Assembly: GCF_025961205.1 (NCBI RefSeq)
Contig: NZ_JAOQNH010000003.1
Span: 454,501-518,500, forward strand
Source: Azospirillum fermentarium
Lineage (GTDB): Bacteria > Pseudomonadota > Alphaproteobacteria > Azospirillales > Azospirillaceae
Direction of reading: 5' to 3'
DNA length: 64,000 nt
How positions within the stretch are numbered: position 1 is the stretch's first letter; every line of letters starts with the position of its first letter. The position numbers and the translations under genes were made by a program. This document shows positions 51,510 to 61,600 of this stretch, in pieces. The notes under the pieces are model-generated. The model was not told where the DNA came from. It made no database searches and worked only from the letters and a program-made list of their open reading frames with translations.

Positions 51510-52376
51510 TCACTCCCCCGGTGCCGCCCGCAACAGGGTGCTGACATGCACCCCCAGCACCTCCGCCGCCGCTTCGGCCATCTCGGGGTCGATGGGGGGC
51601 GGGGTGATGTCAACGCCCTCGCGCAGGGCCGCCGTGATGATCTCCAGCACGCGGATGCGGGCGGTCCATTTGGAATTGGCGCCCACCGCGTGCCATTGGG
51701 CGTTGGGGGTGGAGGTCTCGTCGAACATCTGTTCGACGGCCTTGGTGTAATCGCCCCAGCGCGCCCGGTTGCGCAGATCCTCTTCGGTCAGTTTCCAGCG
51801 CTTGTAGGGGTTGGTCAGCCGTTCGCGGAAACGGTTGAGCTGCTCGTCGGGGGTGATGTGCATGAACAGCTTGATGATGCGCGCACCGTCGTCGGTCAGC
51901 ATCTTTTCGAAATCGCGGATCTCGCCGTAGGCGCGCTTCCACTGGTCCTTGGTGGCGAAGCCCTCCACCCGCTCCACCATCACCCGCCCGTACCACGAGC
52001 GGTCGAAGACGGCGAAGCCGCCGGGGGCCGGCAGCCGGGTCCAGAAGCGGTAGAGGTAATGCTTGCCCTGCTCCTCCTTGGTGGGCGCGGAGATGGGCCA
52101 CACGTGGAAGCCGCGGGGGTCGAGCGGTTCGGTCAGGCGGCGGATGCAGCCGCCCTTGCCGGCGGCGTCCCAGCCTTCGAACACGATGATGGCGCGGCGC
52201 TTGGAGTGCCAATAGGTCTGCTGGATGTGCAGCAGCTCCTTTTGCAGCTTGGCGAGGCGCTTGTCGTATTCCTCCCGGTTCTTCAGCCGCCCGGCGTCCA
52301 TGTCGATCCTGTCCAGGCGGATCTTGCCGTTCCTGGTCTGGCCGTTCCTGTCGGCGGCGTTCTTATCGGCGGGCAT
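51510..52376 (-). CDS. ppk2: Polyphosphate kinase 2
   Basis: A 288-residue PPK2-family kinase transferring phosphate between polyphosphate and nucleotides. Walker A is GWDAAGKGG, the lid/Walker B region DRSWYGRVMVERVEGF, and the C-terminal WGDYTKAVEQMFDETSTPNA is typical. One-domain form. The ATG at 52376 follows GGAAGGG; the frame continues upstream without support. Whether it favours ADP, GDP or AMP cannot be told. It converges on the VOC gene. Confidence 0.92.
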   Translation of the reverse strand: MPADKNAADRNGQTRNGKIRLDRIDMDAGRLKNREEYDKRLAKLQKELLHIQQTYWHSKRRAIIVFEGWDAAGKGGCIRRLTEPLDPRGFHVWPISAPTKEEQGKHYLYRFWTRLPAPGGFAVFDRSWYGRVMVERVEGFATKDQWKRAYGEIRDFEKMLTDDGARIIKLFMHITPDEQLNRFRERLTNPYKRWKLTEEDLRNRARWGDYTKAVEQMFDETSTPNAQWHAVGANSKWTARIRVLEIITAALREGVDITPPPIDPEMAEAAAEVLGVHVSTLLRAAPGE

Positions 52377-52589
52377 GGGTGTTCCCTTCCTCGTAACCCT
52401 GGGCTTCGGCGGGGCCGCCGGGAACTTTCCCGCCGTTGGGCGGGTTACCCCGGCTAAGGGATGCGCGCTTGCGGCGGCGGCTTTCCCTTGGCCGATTGGC
52501 ACCCGTGGCGGTGCCCGGCGTCAAGGGGAAGATTTGCCGCGGGACGTGCCGCATCCCGTTGAGCGCAGGGATGAACAGGGAAAAGACGC

Positions 52590-54635
52590 ATGACCTTCAC
52601 CGCCGCCGGCCCGCGGCTCCGGCACCCGGACACCGGGACCGGAACCTCCCCCGACGTCCGGTCCCATGCCCGTTCGTCGGATCACCGGATGGACGCTCTC
52701 GCCGCGGACCGCATCACCATCGAAGACGTCTATCCCGAACTGGACGGCGGCCGTTTCCCGGTGAAGCGGGTGGTGGGCGACACGCTGGACGTGTGGGCCG
52801 ACATCTACACCGACGGCACCTTCGTCCTGGGCGCCGCCGTGCTTTTCCGTGCCGAGGGGGATGAGGCGTGGGCCGAGGTGCCCATGACCCTGGTGGACAA
52901 CGACCGCTGGGTGGGGCATGTGCCGCTGACCCGCAATACGCTGGTCACCTACACCGTCACCGCGTGGCGCGACGTGTGGGAAAGCTGGCGGGCCGACTTC
53001 ACGAAGAAGGTCAACGCCGGCCTGGATGTGGGCCTGGAGGTGATCGAGGGCCGCCGCTTCATCGAACAGGCGGCCCGGCAGAACCACGGCGATGCCCGGA
53101 TGCGGCTGGAGGCCATCGTGGAGCGGTTCCACACGCTCCAGGGTGCCGATCTCATCGCCTATGCCCTGTCGGACGAACCGCGGGCGGCCATGGCGGCCCA
53201 TGGGGAACGGGCCTACCTGTCCCGCTACACCCGCGATCTGCAGGTGTGGGTGGACCGCCAGCGGGCGCGGTTTTCCACATGGTTCGAGATCTTCCCCCGC
53301 TCGGCATCGCCCGATCCGGGGCGGCCCGGCACGCTGCGCGATGTGACCGGGCTGCTGCCCATGGTGCGGGACATGGGGTTCGACGTGCTTTATTTCCCCC
53401 CCATCCACCCCATCGGGCGGTCCTTTCGCAAGGGGCCGAACAACAGCCTGAACCCGGGCCCCGCCGATCCCGGCGTGCCCTATGCCATCGGGGCGGAGGA
53501 GGGCGGGCACGACGCCATCGACCCCATGATCGGCACGCTGGAGGATTTCCGCGCCCTGGTGGCCGAGGCCGGGCGCCAGGGCATCGAAATCGCCCTGGAC
53601 TTCGCCGTCCAATGCTCCCCCGACCATCCGTGGATCAAGGAACATCCCGAATGGTTCTACTGGCGCCCCGACGGCACCATCCGCTACGCCGAGAACCCGC
53701 CGAAGAAGTACCAGGACATCGTGAACGTCAGCTTCTACCGCGAGTCCTACCCGGACCTGTGGTTCGCGCTGCGTGGCGTGGTGCTGTTCTGGTGCCGGGA
53801 GGGGGTGCGGATCTTCCGTGTGGACAACCCCCACACCAAGCCGTTCCCGTTCTGGGAATGGCTGATCGCCGAGGTGCGGCGGGACTTCCCCGACGCCATC
53901 TTCCTGGCCGAAGCCTTCACCCGGCCCAAGCTGATGCAGCGGCTGGCCAAGCTGGGGTTCAGCCAGTCCTACAGCTATTTCACCTGGCGCAACACCAAGG
54001 AGGAGCTGAGCGGGTATCTGTGGGAACTGACCCACGGGCCGTCGGATTTCATGCAGCCCAACTTCTTCCCCACCACCCCCGACATCCTGCCCCCGGCGCT
54101 CAGCCGCGGCGGGCGGGGGGCGCACATGGCGCGTGCGGTGCTGGCCGGCACGCTGTCGCCCAGCTACGGCCTCTACGCCCCCTATCTGCTGTGCGAGGCG
54201 GAGCCCTATCCGGGCAAGGAGGAGTTCAACCATTCGGAAAAGTACGAGATCCGCCATTGGAACTGGGACCGGCCCGGCAACATCCGCGGCTATATCGCCC
54301 GGCTGAACGCCATCCGCCATCAGAACCCGGCGCTGCAGAGCTTCACCAACCTGCTGTTCCTCAACGCCTGGAACGACTGGATGCTGGCCTATGCCAAGAT
54401 GACGCCCGACCGGAACAACGTGGTGGTGGCGGTGGTCAACCTGGACCCCCACAACGCCCAGGAATGCCGGTTCGAGGTGCCGCTGTGGGAACTGGGCCTG
54501 TCCGACGACGCCTCGGTGGCGGTGGAGGATCTGTGGTCCGGCCACCGCTTCGTGTGGACGGGCAAGGTGCAGCATGTATGGCTCGACCCCTACAGCAACC
54601 CCGCCGGGCTCTGGCGCATGGCACGCATGGGCTGA
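52590..54635 (+). CDS. glgE: Alpha-1,4-glucan:maltose-1-phosphate maltosyltransferase
   Basis: A 681-residue GH13 enzyme that extends alpha-1,4-glucan from maltose-1-phosphate. N-terminal DUF3416 domain (about 40-150), then the catalytic barrel with YFPPIHPIGRSFRKGPNNS, the nucleophile Asp412 in FRVDNPHTKP and the acid Glu441 in FLAEAFT, 29 residues apart as in characterised GlgE. KYQDIVNVSFY and SYSYFTWRNTKEEL are family-specific. The start follows AGGGA; ATG 52689 (MDALAADR) is a shorter alternative. No treS, glgB or mak gene lies in the window. Confidence 0.95.
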   Translation: MTFTAAGPRLRHPDTGTGTSPDVRSHARSSDHRMDALAADRITIEDVYPELDGGRFPVKRVVGDTLDVWADIYTDGTFVLGAAVLFRAEGDEAWAEVPMTLVDNDRWVGHVPLTRNTLVTYTVTAWRDVWESWRADFTKKVNAGLDVGLEVIEGRRFIEQAARQNHGDARMRLEAIVERFHTLQGADLIAYALSDEPRAAMAAHGERAYLSRYTRDLQVWVDRQRARFSTWFEIFPRSASPDPGRPGTLRDVTGLLPMVRDMGFDVLYFPPIHPIGRSFRKGPNNSLNPGPADPGVPYAIGAEEGGHDAIDPMIGTLEDFRALVAEAGRQGIEIALDFAVQCSPDHPWIKEHPEWFYWRPDGTIRYAENPPKKYQDIVNVSFYRESYPDLWFALRGVVLFWCREGVRIFRVDNPHTKPFPFWEWLIAEVRRDFPDAIFLAEAFTRPKLMQRLAKLGFSQSYSYFTWRNTKEELSGYLWELTHGPSDFMQPNFFPTTPDILPPALSRGGRGAHMARAVLAGTLSPSYGLYAPYLLCEAEPYPGKEEFNHSEKYEIRHWNWDRPGNIRGYIARLNAIRHQNPALQSFTNLLFLNAWNDWMLAYAKMTPDRNNVVVAVVNLDPHNAQECRFEVPLWELGLSDDASVAVEDLWSGHRFVWTGKVQHVWLDPYSNPAGLWRMARMG

Positions 54636-55150
54636 TCCCCCGCCACGGCCTGTTCCGCGGGCACGCCCGGACCGGCGTTCATGGCTCCGGCGTTCATGGC
54701 CCAGGCAATCAGGGACAGGTCGTGGGCGCTGACCTCGAACAGGCCGAAGCGGAACTGATAGCCCCAGTTGCGGTTGCCCGCCGTGAACTCCAGCCGGTCG
54801 AGCAGGGGGTGGATGGGGGCGGTTTCCGCCGCCGCCACCCACATCACGTCGCGGCGGTAGGGCACGAAACCGCCGCCCATGTCGAAGGGGTAGGGGGTGC
54901 CGGCCAGCACCTCGCCCACCGCGGTGAAGGATTGCAGCCGGTCCTTGCCGCGGAACACCTCGGTCGGGGAGTAATAGGCCACCCGGTCACCGGGGCGGAT
55001 GCGGCGCAGCGGCGCCTCCTTCCCATGGCAGACCTGCATGAAGCCCCCGGCCCGCCCGATCCGCACATGCTCGGCGGATGCCACCGCGATCCAGTGCCGC
55101 CGGGCGGCGGGCGGGATGGGGAAGAGGGCGGGCGGGATGGCGGTGGTCAT
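54590..55150 (-). CDS. EVE domain-containing protein (UPF0310-like)
   Basis: A 186-residue protein with the EVE fold: WIAVASAEHVRIGRAGGFMQVCHGKEAPLRRIRPGDRVAYYSP covers strands 1-4, and FTAVGEVLAG follows. EVE/YTH-related domains bind modified bases in nucleic acids, so this may read or process a modified nucleotide. The domain ends near residue 150; the tail (MNAGAMNAGPG...) overlaps the end of glgE by 46 bp in convergent orientation and may be longer than in relatives. Ribosome site AGGAG. Confidence 0.87.
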   Translation of the reverse strand: MTTAIPPALFPIPPAARRHWIAVASAEHVRIGRAGGFMQVCHGKEAPLRRIRPGDRVAYYSPTEVFRGKDRLQSFTAVGEVLAGTPYPFDMGGGFVPYRRDVMWVAAAETAPIHPLLDRLEFTAGNRNWGYQFRFGLFEVSAHDLSLIAWAMNAGAMNAGPGVPAEQAVAGDQPMRAMRQSPAGLL

Positions 55151-55230
55151 GGCGGCGGCTCCTGTTCGTAGGCGGTGTCCGATGCCGCCGATCCTAGGGG
55201 CCGCTGCTGTCAGTTCCTGTCAGCAGCGTT

Positions 55231-56271
55231 TCAGCCTGGCCGCTTGGCCCACACCGGCAGCAGGGCCGTCAGCCCGATGATGCGCACGATGTGGTGGGTG
55301 CCGACGAACGCCGCGTCCAGCCCCAGGGAAAAGGCCATGACCGCCATCGCCTCCACCCCGCCGGGGGCGTAGGCCAGCCAGAATTGTCCGAAGGGCAGGG
55401 ACAGCAGGTGCGCCCCCAGCGCCGAGAATCCCGCCGTCAGCACCATCGCCAGACCCACGCTTTCCAGCGACGGGCGCAGGTCGGCGCGCAGGGCGCCGAT
55501 GGTTACGCCGCGGAACCGGCTGCCGATCACCGCCCCCGTGGCGGTGAAGCCGGCCACCAGCAGGAAGACCGGCATGTTGTGGTGCACGGTGCCGGTGCCG
55601 TGCAGGATGGCGCTGGTCAGCATGGCGCCCATCAGCCAGCTTCCCCCCACCCGCAGCTTGGTGAGAATCCACCCGCCCGCCGTGGCGGCGGCCAGCATCA
55701 GCGCGGTGTCGCGCAGCCCCGCCCCTTGGGCGGTCATGGCGGTCAGGTGCCCGCCGGCCCCGGTCAGCCACGTCAGAATCCACGGCATGGCGATGACCAG
55801 GGTGAACAGGCGCAGGCTCTGGGCCAGCGCCACCCGGCGCAGGTTGGCGTTGCTGCTGGCGGCGAAGGCCAGCACCATGCCCAGCGCCCCGGGCACGGCG
55901 GCATAGGCGGCGGTGGCGCGGTCCCAGCCGTGAACCCGCTCCAGCCATTGGGCGCTGGCGGCCATGGACACCAGCACGGCGACGGCCAGCAGCATCATGC
56001 TGAGCGGCCAGCGGGCCAGTTGGTCGAGAATGTCCGGGGTGATGCCCGATCCCATGGACACGCCGAGCAGCACGAAGGCCCCGGCAGCCACGCGCGGCGG
56101 CATCAGCAGCGGCGCCCCGCCGACGGCGCCGGCGGCCACCGCCACCATGCCCCCCATCAGCCACGATGCCGGGATGCCGGCCAGGGTGAACAGCCCGCCC
56201 CCCGTTAACGCGATGGCCAGCGTCAGGGCGACGGTGGCGGCGGTGCGGAGGGCCGGGGGCAAGGCTGGCAT
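55231..56271 (-). CDS. AbrB family membrane protein (ammonia monooxygenase-like annotation)
   Basis: A 346-residue integral membrane protein with about 10-11 helices forming two similar halves (GIPASWLMGGMVAV and VGGSWLMGAMLTSAI recur). This is the AbrB duplication family, once misnamed ammonia monooxygenase; a transport role is likely, substrate unknown. Start at 56271 is the first ATG giving the usual N-terminus; the ribosome site is poor. Confidence 0.85.
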   Translation of the reverse strand: MPALPPALRTAATVALTLAIALTGGGLFTLAGIPASWLMGGMVAVAAGAVGGAPLLMPPRVAAGAFVLLGVSMGSGITPDILDQLARWPLSMMLLAVAVLVSMAASAQWLERVHGWDRATAAYAAVPGALGMVLAFAASSNANLRRVALAQSLRLFTLVIAMPWILTWLTGAGGHLTAMTAQGAGLRDTALMLAAATAGGWILTKLRVGGSWLMGAMLTSAILHGTGTVHHNMPVFLLVAGFTATGAVIGSRFRGVTIGALRADLRPSLESVGLAMVLTAGFSALGAHLLSLPFGQFWLAYAPGGVEAMAVMAFSLGLDAAFVGTHHIVRIIGLTALLPVWAKRPG

Positions 56272-56432
56272 GGGGCGGTCGGCGGCTGGGATACGGTTGG
56301 GGGTGCGGAGTGTACCGGCCCCGCCCCCGCCCGCCGCCCGCGGTGTTTGCAGGGCTGGGTTACCCAAGGTAACAAGGCCGCGCAATCTCTCCCCTCCCCC
56401 CGGGGCTACGCACTGCACAGATCTTTAATTCA

Positions 56433-56594
56433 TTGATATAAAACATCTTATTTCATCGTTATTCCCGCGAAAGCGGGAATCCAGGCGTGAGCTGCGATCA
56501 GCGGCGATATGAATCCCCCGAGGTTTTGGCCTAGGAAACACCTTCTGGATCCCAGCTTTCGCTGGGATGACGATGAAAAGTTATTTTACATCAA
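56433..56594. repeat. REPIN/MITE-like inverted repeat element
   Basis: About 162 bp. The left arm (56433-56484) and the reverse complement of the right arm (about 56546-56594) match closely. Each arm contains a short hairpin: ATTCCCGC-GAAA-GCGGGAAT at 56461-56480 and ATCCCAGC-TTTC-GCTGGGAT at 56549-56568. Outer parts share TTGAT(A/G)TAAAA and TTTCATCGT. The layout, two inverted REP-type hairpins, is that of a REPIN or a small non-autonomous mobile element. It is A/T-rich outside the hairpins and lies in a non-coding gap of 394 bp (56272-56665). Confidence 0.75.
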
Positions 56595-56665
56595 CATGTT
56601 ACACGATATGAGCATAGCGCCCCCCCCGGCGAGGAGGGATGGTAACCCGGCCTCGTGGCCCCGGC

Positions 56666-57019
56666 TTACCCCGCCGCCTTCGCCGTGAACTGGTCGAACG
56701 CCTCCACCGCTTGGGCGGCGTACATGACCGAGGGGCCGGCGCCCATGTAGATCGCCATGCCCATGGTTTCCATCACCTCGTCGCGGGTCGCACCCTGCTT
56801 CACCGCCGCTTCGGCGTGGAAGGCGATGCAGCCGTCGCAGCGGATGGCGACGGCGATCCCGAGTGCGATGAGTTCCTTGGTCTTGGTGTCCAGCGCGTCG
56901 GCCTTCAGCGCCGCCTGGGCGATGCCGGAAAACGCCTTCATCACCTCGGGCGCGCCGCCGCGCACCTCGCGCAGGGCACCCGACAGTTCCGTCGCCATCT
57001 GCGGCCAGTTCTTGTGCAT
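56666..57019 (-). CDS. Carboxymuconolactone decarboxylase family protein (AhpD-like)
   Basis: A 117-residue all-helical protein with the AhpD-type redox motif CDGC in RCDGCIAFHAEAAVKQGAT. It may act as a peroxidase or disulfide reductase. ATG 57019 follows GAGGA. It is the last gene of the arsR-DUF2892 leftward operon (19-bp gap), which places it with sulfur stress genes. Confidence 0.9.
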   Translation of the reverse strand: MHKNWPQMATELSGALREVRGGAPEVMKAFSGIAQAALKADALDTKTKELIALGIAVAIRCDGCIAFHAEAAVKQGATRDEVMETMGMAIYMGAGPSVMYAAQAVEAFDQFTAKAAG

Positions 57020-57038
57020 GGTGTTCGGTCCTCTTTCT

Positions 57039-57242
57039 TCAGGAAAAGGCCACGCCGGGGCGGGCACCCAGACGCTTCAGGATGATCGCCAGGGGGCAGA
57101 AGCCGGTGAACGCCGCCTGGAACAGGTTGGCGCCCACGAACGCGGTCAGCCACAGCCATGCCGGATGGTGGAACTGTGACAGGGCGAGGCTGACCAGGAT
57201 CACGGTGCCGGCAAAGGCCATGACGATGCGGTCGATGCTCAT
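57039..57242 (-). CDS. DUF2892 (YgaP-like) membrane protein
   Basis: A 67-residue protein with two membrane helices and the DUF2892 motif TGFCPLAIILKRLG. This domain is fused to rhodanese in E. coli YgaP, the known target of the ArsR-type regulator YgaV. Here a separate rhodanese gene lies in the divergent operon. Its start overlaps the arsR stop by 4 nt. Confidence 0.9.
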   Translation of the reverse strand: MSIDRIVMAFAGTVILVSLALSQFHHPAWLWLTAFVGANLFQAAFTGFCPLAIILKRLGARPGVAFS

Positions 57243-57571
57243 GGAATGTCGGTCCTTTCGGGCTGGCCGCCGGCCTTGCCGGGGCAGAAAAGCCCGGCCA
57301 GGACGGCGATGACGTCCGCGGCCTCCCGGCTGGCGACCGCGTAATAGATGGTCTGGGACTGGCGCCGGGTGCGGACCAGCCCGTCGGCGCGCAGGCGCGC
57401 CAGATGCTGCGACAGGGCCGATTGGCTCAACCCCACCGCCGCCACCAGCTCGCCCACGCTGCGTTCCCCCGTCCCCAACTCGCACAGGATCATCAGGCGC
57501 GGTTCGCTCGACAGCGCCTTCAAGAGCCGGACGGCGGGCCGCAGCCCGTCGGGGGGGAAATTCGTATTCAT
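57239..57571 (-). CDS. ArsR-family regulator, BigR/SqrR-like persulfide sensor
   Basis: A 110-residue winged helix-turn-helix repressor. Helix-turn-helix GELVAAVGLSQSALSQHLARLR, wing RRQSQTIYY. Two cysteines only, Cys30 (MILCELG) and Cys96 (LFCPGK), 66 residues apart, the same spacing as in SqrR and BigR, where they form a tetrasulfide link when reactive sulfur is present. No arsenic-type CVC site. A perfect palindrome lies directly upstream. It likely represses its own operon and the divergent RND-rhodanese operon. Confidence 0.9.
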   Translation of the reverse strand: MNTNFPPDGLRPAVRLLKALSSEPRLMILCELGTGERSVGELVAAVGLSQSALSQHLARLRADGLVRTRRQSQTIYYAVASREAADVIAVLAGLFCPGKAGGQPERTDIP

Positions 57572-57599
57572 TGACTCTAAATTAGAGTGATCTTATTTA
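57571..57599 (+). promoter_or_regulatory. Predicted sigma-70 promoter of the RND operon
   Basis: TTGACT (57571-57576), 17-bp spacer, TATTTA (57594-57599). This close match to the consensus would start transcription about 45 bp before the adaptor ATG. The ArsR-type operator covers the -35 box and most of the spacer. Confidence 0.65.
57574..57588. promoter_or_regulatory. ArsR-type operator
   Basis: ACTCTAA-A-TTAGAGT, a perfect 7-1-7 palindrome ending 2 bp before the arsR start codon and lying over the predicted RND promoter. It is A/T-rich like the BigR/SqrR sites. Confidence 0.82.
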
Positions 57600-57652
57600 A
57601 TGGTCAAGCGTCCGTATCGCCCCCTCTTCAAACCGCCCGCCGGGTTCCGTCC

Positions 57653-58675
57653 ATGACCGACCGTTTCATCCTGCCCCTGGCGCTGCTGCTGTCATTGACG
57701 GCTGTCAGCGCGCCGTCCGCCGCGGATGCACCGCCGCCCACCCGCTGGACGGTGATCAGCCGCCCGGTGGAGGATCTCAAGGCCGTGTTCGCCACCGTGG
57801 AAAGCGTGCGGCAGGTCAAGGCCCGCACCCGCATCGCCGGCACGCTCGACGGGCTGACGGTGCGCGAGGGCGACCGGGTGGCGGAGGGGCAGGTGATCGC
57901 CACCGTCCGCGATCCCAAACTGGCGCTGCAGCGCGCGGCCCTCGACGCCCGCCTCACCTCGCTTCAGGCGCAGATGCGTCAGGCCCAGATGGACCTGGAC
58001 CGCGCCTCGCAACTGCGGGCCACCGGCAGCGGCAGCCAGCAGAGGCTGGACGACGCTCGCACCGCACTCGACGTGCTGAAGGCCCAGAGTGCGGCCATGG
58101 CCGCCGACCGCGCGGTGGTGGAGCAGCAGACGCGCGAGGGCGACGTGCTGGCCCCGGCGGCGGGCCGGGTGCTGGCGGTGCCGGCGGTGGACGGGGCCGT
58201 GATGATGGCGGGGGAGGCGGTGGCGACGCTCGCCACCGACCGCACGGTGCTGCGGCTGCGCCTGCCCGAACGCCACGCCCGCTTCATCCATGTGGGCGAC
58301 CCGGTGTTGGTGGGCGACCGCGGCCTGTCGCCCGAACCGCACAGCCTGACCCGCGGCACGGTCACCCTGGTCTATCCCGAACTGGTGGACGGGCAGGTGG
58401 TGGCCGATGCGGTGGTGGCGGGGCTGGACGGCACCTTCGTCGGTGAACGGGTGCGGGTGCTGGTCGCCACCGGCCAGCGGACGGCCACGGTGGTGCCCGC
58501 CGCCTTCGTCACCCGCCAGTTGGGGGCCGACACCGTGCGGCTGGCCGACGGGCGCACGGTGGTGGTGCGGGTGGGCCGGGCGGTGCCGGCGGTCGATGAA
58601 ACGACGGGCGGGGTGGAGATCCTCTCGGGCCTGCACCCCGGCGATGAACTGGTGCTGCCGGAGGGGACGCGATGA
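57653..58675 (+). CDS. RND efflux periplasmic adaptor subunit
   Basis: A 340-residue membrane fusion protein with a signal peptide (about 1-24). The lipoyl halves are AGTLDGLTVREGDRV and GRVLAVPAVDGAVM, with a short coiled coil between, then a barrel domain. It joins the RND pump to an outer-membrane channel; no TolC-type gene is in the window. The ATG at 57653 was chosen for the signal peptide; no good ribosome site. Coupled to the pump gene by an ATGA overlap. Confidence 0.9.
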   Translation: MTDRFILPLALLLSLTAVSAPSAADAPPPTRWTVISRPVEDLKAVFATVESVRQVKARTRIAGTLDGLTVREGDRVAEGQVIATVRDPKLALQRAALDARLTSLQAQMRQAQMDLDRASQLRATGSGSQQRLDDARTALDVLKAQSAAMAADRAVVEQQTREGDVLAPAAGRVLAVPAVDGAVMMAGEAVATLATDRTVLRLRLPERHARFIHVGDPVLVGDRGLSPEPHSLTRGTVTLVYPELVDGQVVADAVVAGLDGTFVGERVRVLVATGQRTATVVPAAFVTRQLGADTVRLADGRTVVVRVGRAVPAVDETTGGVEILSGLHPGDELVLPEGTR

Positions 58676-61600
58676 CGCCGCTGGGCCTGTCGGGGCTGCT
58701 GACACGGACCTTCATCCGCTCCCCCTTGACGCCGCTGTTGCTGCTGCTGTCGCTGGCCGCCGGGCTGGTGGCGCTCATGTCGCTGCCACGGGAGGAGGAG
58801 CCGCAGATCAGCGTGCCCATGGTGGACATCCATGTGCGCGCCGACGGCCTGCGCGCACCCGACGTGGTGGAACTGGTCACCAAGCCGCTGGAGGAGATCG
58901 TCAAGGCCATCGATGGGGTGGAGCACGTCTACAGCCAGACCGCCGACGACGGGGTGGTGGTGACGGCGCGCTTCCTGGCCGGCACCGTGTCGGACGAGGC
59001 CATCCTGCGGGTGCATGAAAAGCTGCGCGCCAATTACGACCGCCTGCCCATCGGCATTCCCGAGCCGCTGGTGGTCGGGCGTGGCATCAACGACGTGGCG
59101 ATCCTGACGCTCACCCTGTCGCCGAAGCGCGAGGCGGCGGCGCGCTGGACCGACAACGGCCTGTGGAACGTGGCCGACCAGCTTCTGGCCGAACTGGTCA
59201 AGACCGACAATGTAGGCCTGACCTATATGGTCGGTGGCCGCCCCGACCAGATCCGGGTGGAGCCGGACCCGGAGCGGCTGGCGCTGCTGGGCATCACGCT
59301 GAACCAGTTGGTGGACAAGGTGAAGAACGCCAACCGCTCGTTCGTGGTGGGGGCGGTGCGCGACGGCGGCCGGTCGGTGCCGGTGACGGCGGGGCAGACG
59401 CTGAGCGGCGTTCCCGACATCGGCCTGCTGCTGCTGACCACCCAGGATGGGCGCCCGGTCTATCTGAAGGACGTGGCCACCGTGGTGGTGGGGGCGCGGC
59501 CCGACGACGCGCGGGCGTGGCACATGACGCCGGAAGGGGACGGGGCCGAGATGCCGCGGGTGCCGGCGGTGACCATCGCCCTTGCCAAGCGCGCCGGGGC
59601 CAACGCCGTGGTGGTGGCGGAACAGGCGCTGGCGCGGCTGCACGCCATCCACCTGCCGGTGCTGGACGAACTGGACGTCACCGTCACCCGCGATTACGGC
59701 GCGACGGCCAACGATAAGGCCAACGAGCTGCTGTTCCATCTGGCGCTCGCCACCGTGTCCATCGTGGTGCTGGTCACCATGGCCATCGGCTGGCGCGAGG
59801 GCGTGGTGGTGTTCGTGGTCATCCCCACCACCATTCTGCTGACCATGGCCGCGTCGTGGCTGATGGGCTACACCATCAACCGCGTCAGTCTGTTCGCGCT
59901 GATCTTTTCCATCGGCATCCTGGTGGACGACGCCATCGTGGTGGTGGAGAACATCGACCGCCACTGGTCCATGAAGGACGGGCGCTCCAAGCTGCAGGCG
60001 GCCGTCGAGGCGGTGGCGGAGGTGGGCAACCCCACCATCGTCGCCACCCTGACCGTGGTCGCCGCCCTGCTGCCCATGATGTTCGTGTCGGGGATGATGG
60101 GGCCGTACATGAGCCCCATCCCCGCCAACGCCTCCGCCGCCATGCTGTTCAGCTTCTTCGTCGCCATGGTGCTGACGCCCTGGCTGATGGTGAAGCTGCG
60201 CCCCGGCGAAACCGCCCCCGGCGGGCACGGCCACGATGCCGGAAACGGCGGGCGCCTCGGGCGCTTCTACACCGCCGTCGCCGCCCCCATCGTGGCGAGC
60301 AAGGCGCGGGCGTGGACGTTCCTGCTGCTGGTGGGCGGGGCGACCATCCTGTCCACCGGCCTGTTCTACACCCAGGCCGTGCGGGTGAAGCTGCTGCCCT
60401 TCGACAACAAGTCGGAGCTTCAGGTGGTGGTGGACCTGCCCGACGGGGCGGCGCTGGAGGACACCGAGCGGGTGCTGTTCGCCGCCGCCGCGCGCCTGCG
60501 CACCCTGCCGGAACTGGTGAGCGTCCAGGCGTATGCCGGCACCGCGGCGCCGTTCAATTTCAATGGGCTGGTGCGCCATTCCTTCCTGCGCGCCCGCCCG
60601 TGGCAGGGGGATCTGCACCTGAACCTGCGGTCCAAGGCCGAGCGGGCGCGGGCCAGCCACGCCATCGCGCTCGACGTGCGCACGCGGCTGGCGGATCTGC
60701 CGCTGCCCGCCGGCACGGTGGTGAAGGTGGTGGAGGTGCCCCCCGGCCCGCCGGTGCTGGCAACCCTGCTGGCCGAAGTCTACGGCCCCGACGCCGAGGC
60801 CCGCCGCGCCGCGGCGCGCACGGTGGAGGCGGCGTTCCGTCAGGTGGATTTCGTGGTGGACGTGGACACCAGCTTTCACATGCCTGCCGAACGGCTGCGC
60901 TTCGCCCTCAATCACGAAAACCTGGAGTTCTTCGGCGTGGAGGAACAGGCGGTCTATGACACGCTCCAGGCGCTGATGGGCGGGGTGTCGGTGGGCTATT
61001 CCCATCAGGGCGCCGGGCGGGCGCCGGTGGACATCGCCGTGCGGCTGCCGCCGGCGGACCTGTTCGTGTCGGAACGCATCCTGTCCACGCCCGTGCCCGC
61101 CCGCCGCGGCGCGCCGGAACTGGGCGATCTGGTGACCATGACCCGCGAGCCGGCCTCCTTCCCCCTGTTCCGCCGCGACGGGCGCTTTGCCGAGATGGTG
61201 CAGGCGGAACTGGCCGGGCGGTTCGAGGCGCCCATTTACGGCATGATGGCGGTGCAGGACCGTTTGCGGGAACTGGCCCCGGACCTGCCCATTGCCCTGC
61301 ACGGTCAGCCGCTGGACGAAAGCCGCCCGTCGGTGCTGTGGGACGGGGAGTGGGAGATCACCTTCGTCACCTTCCGTGACATGGGGGCGGCGTTCGGGGT
61401 GGCGATCCTGGGCATCTATCTGCTGGTGGTGGCGCAGTTCGGCAGCTTCAAGCTGCCGCTGGTGATCCTGGTGCCGGTGCCGCTGACCCTGATCGGCATC
61501 CTGGCCGGGCACTGGCTGATGGGGGCGCCGTTCTCGGCCCCGTCGATGATCGGCTTCATCGCGCTGGCCGGCATCATCGTGCGCAACTCCATCCTGCTGG

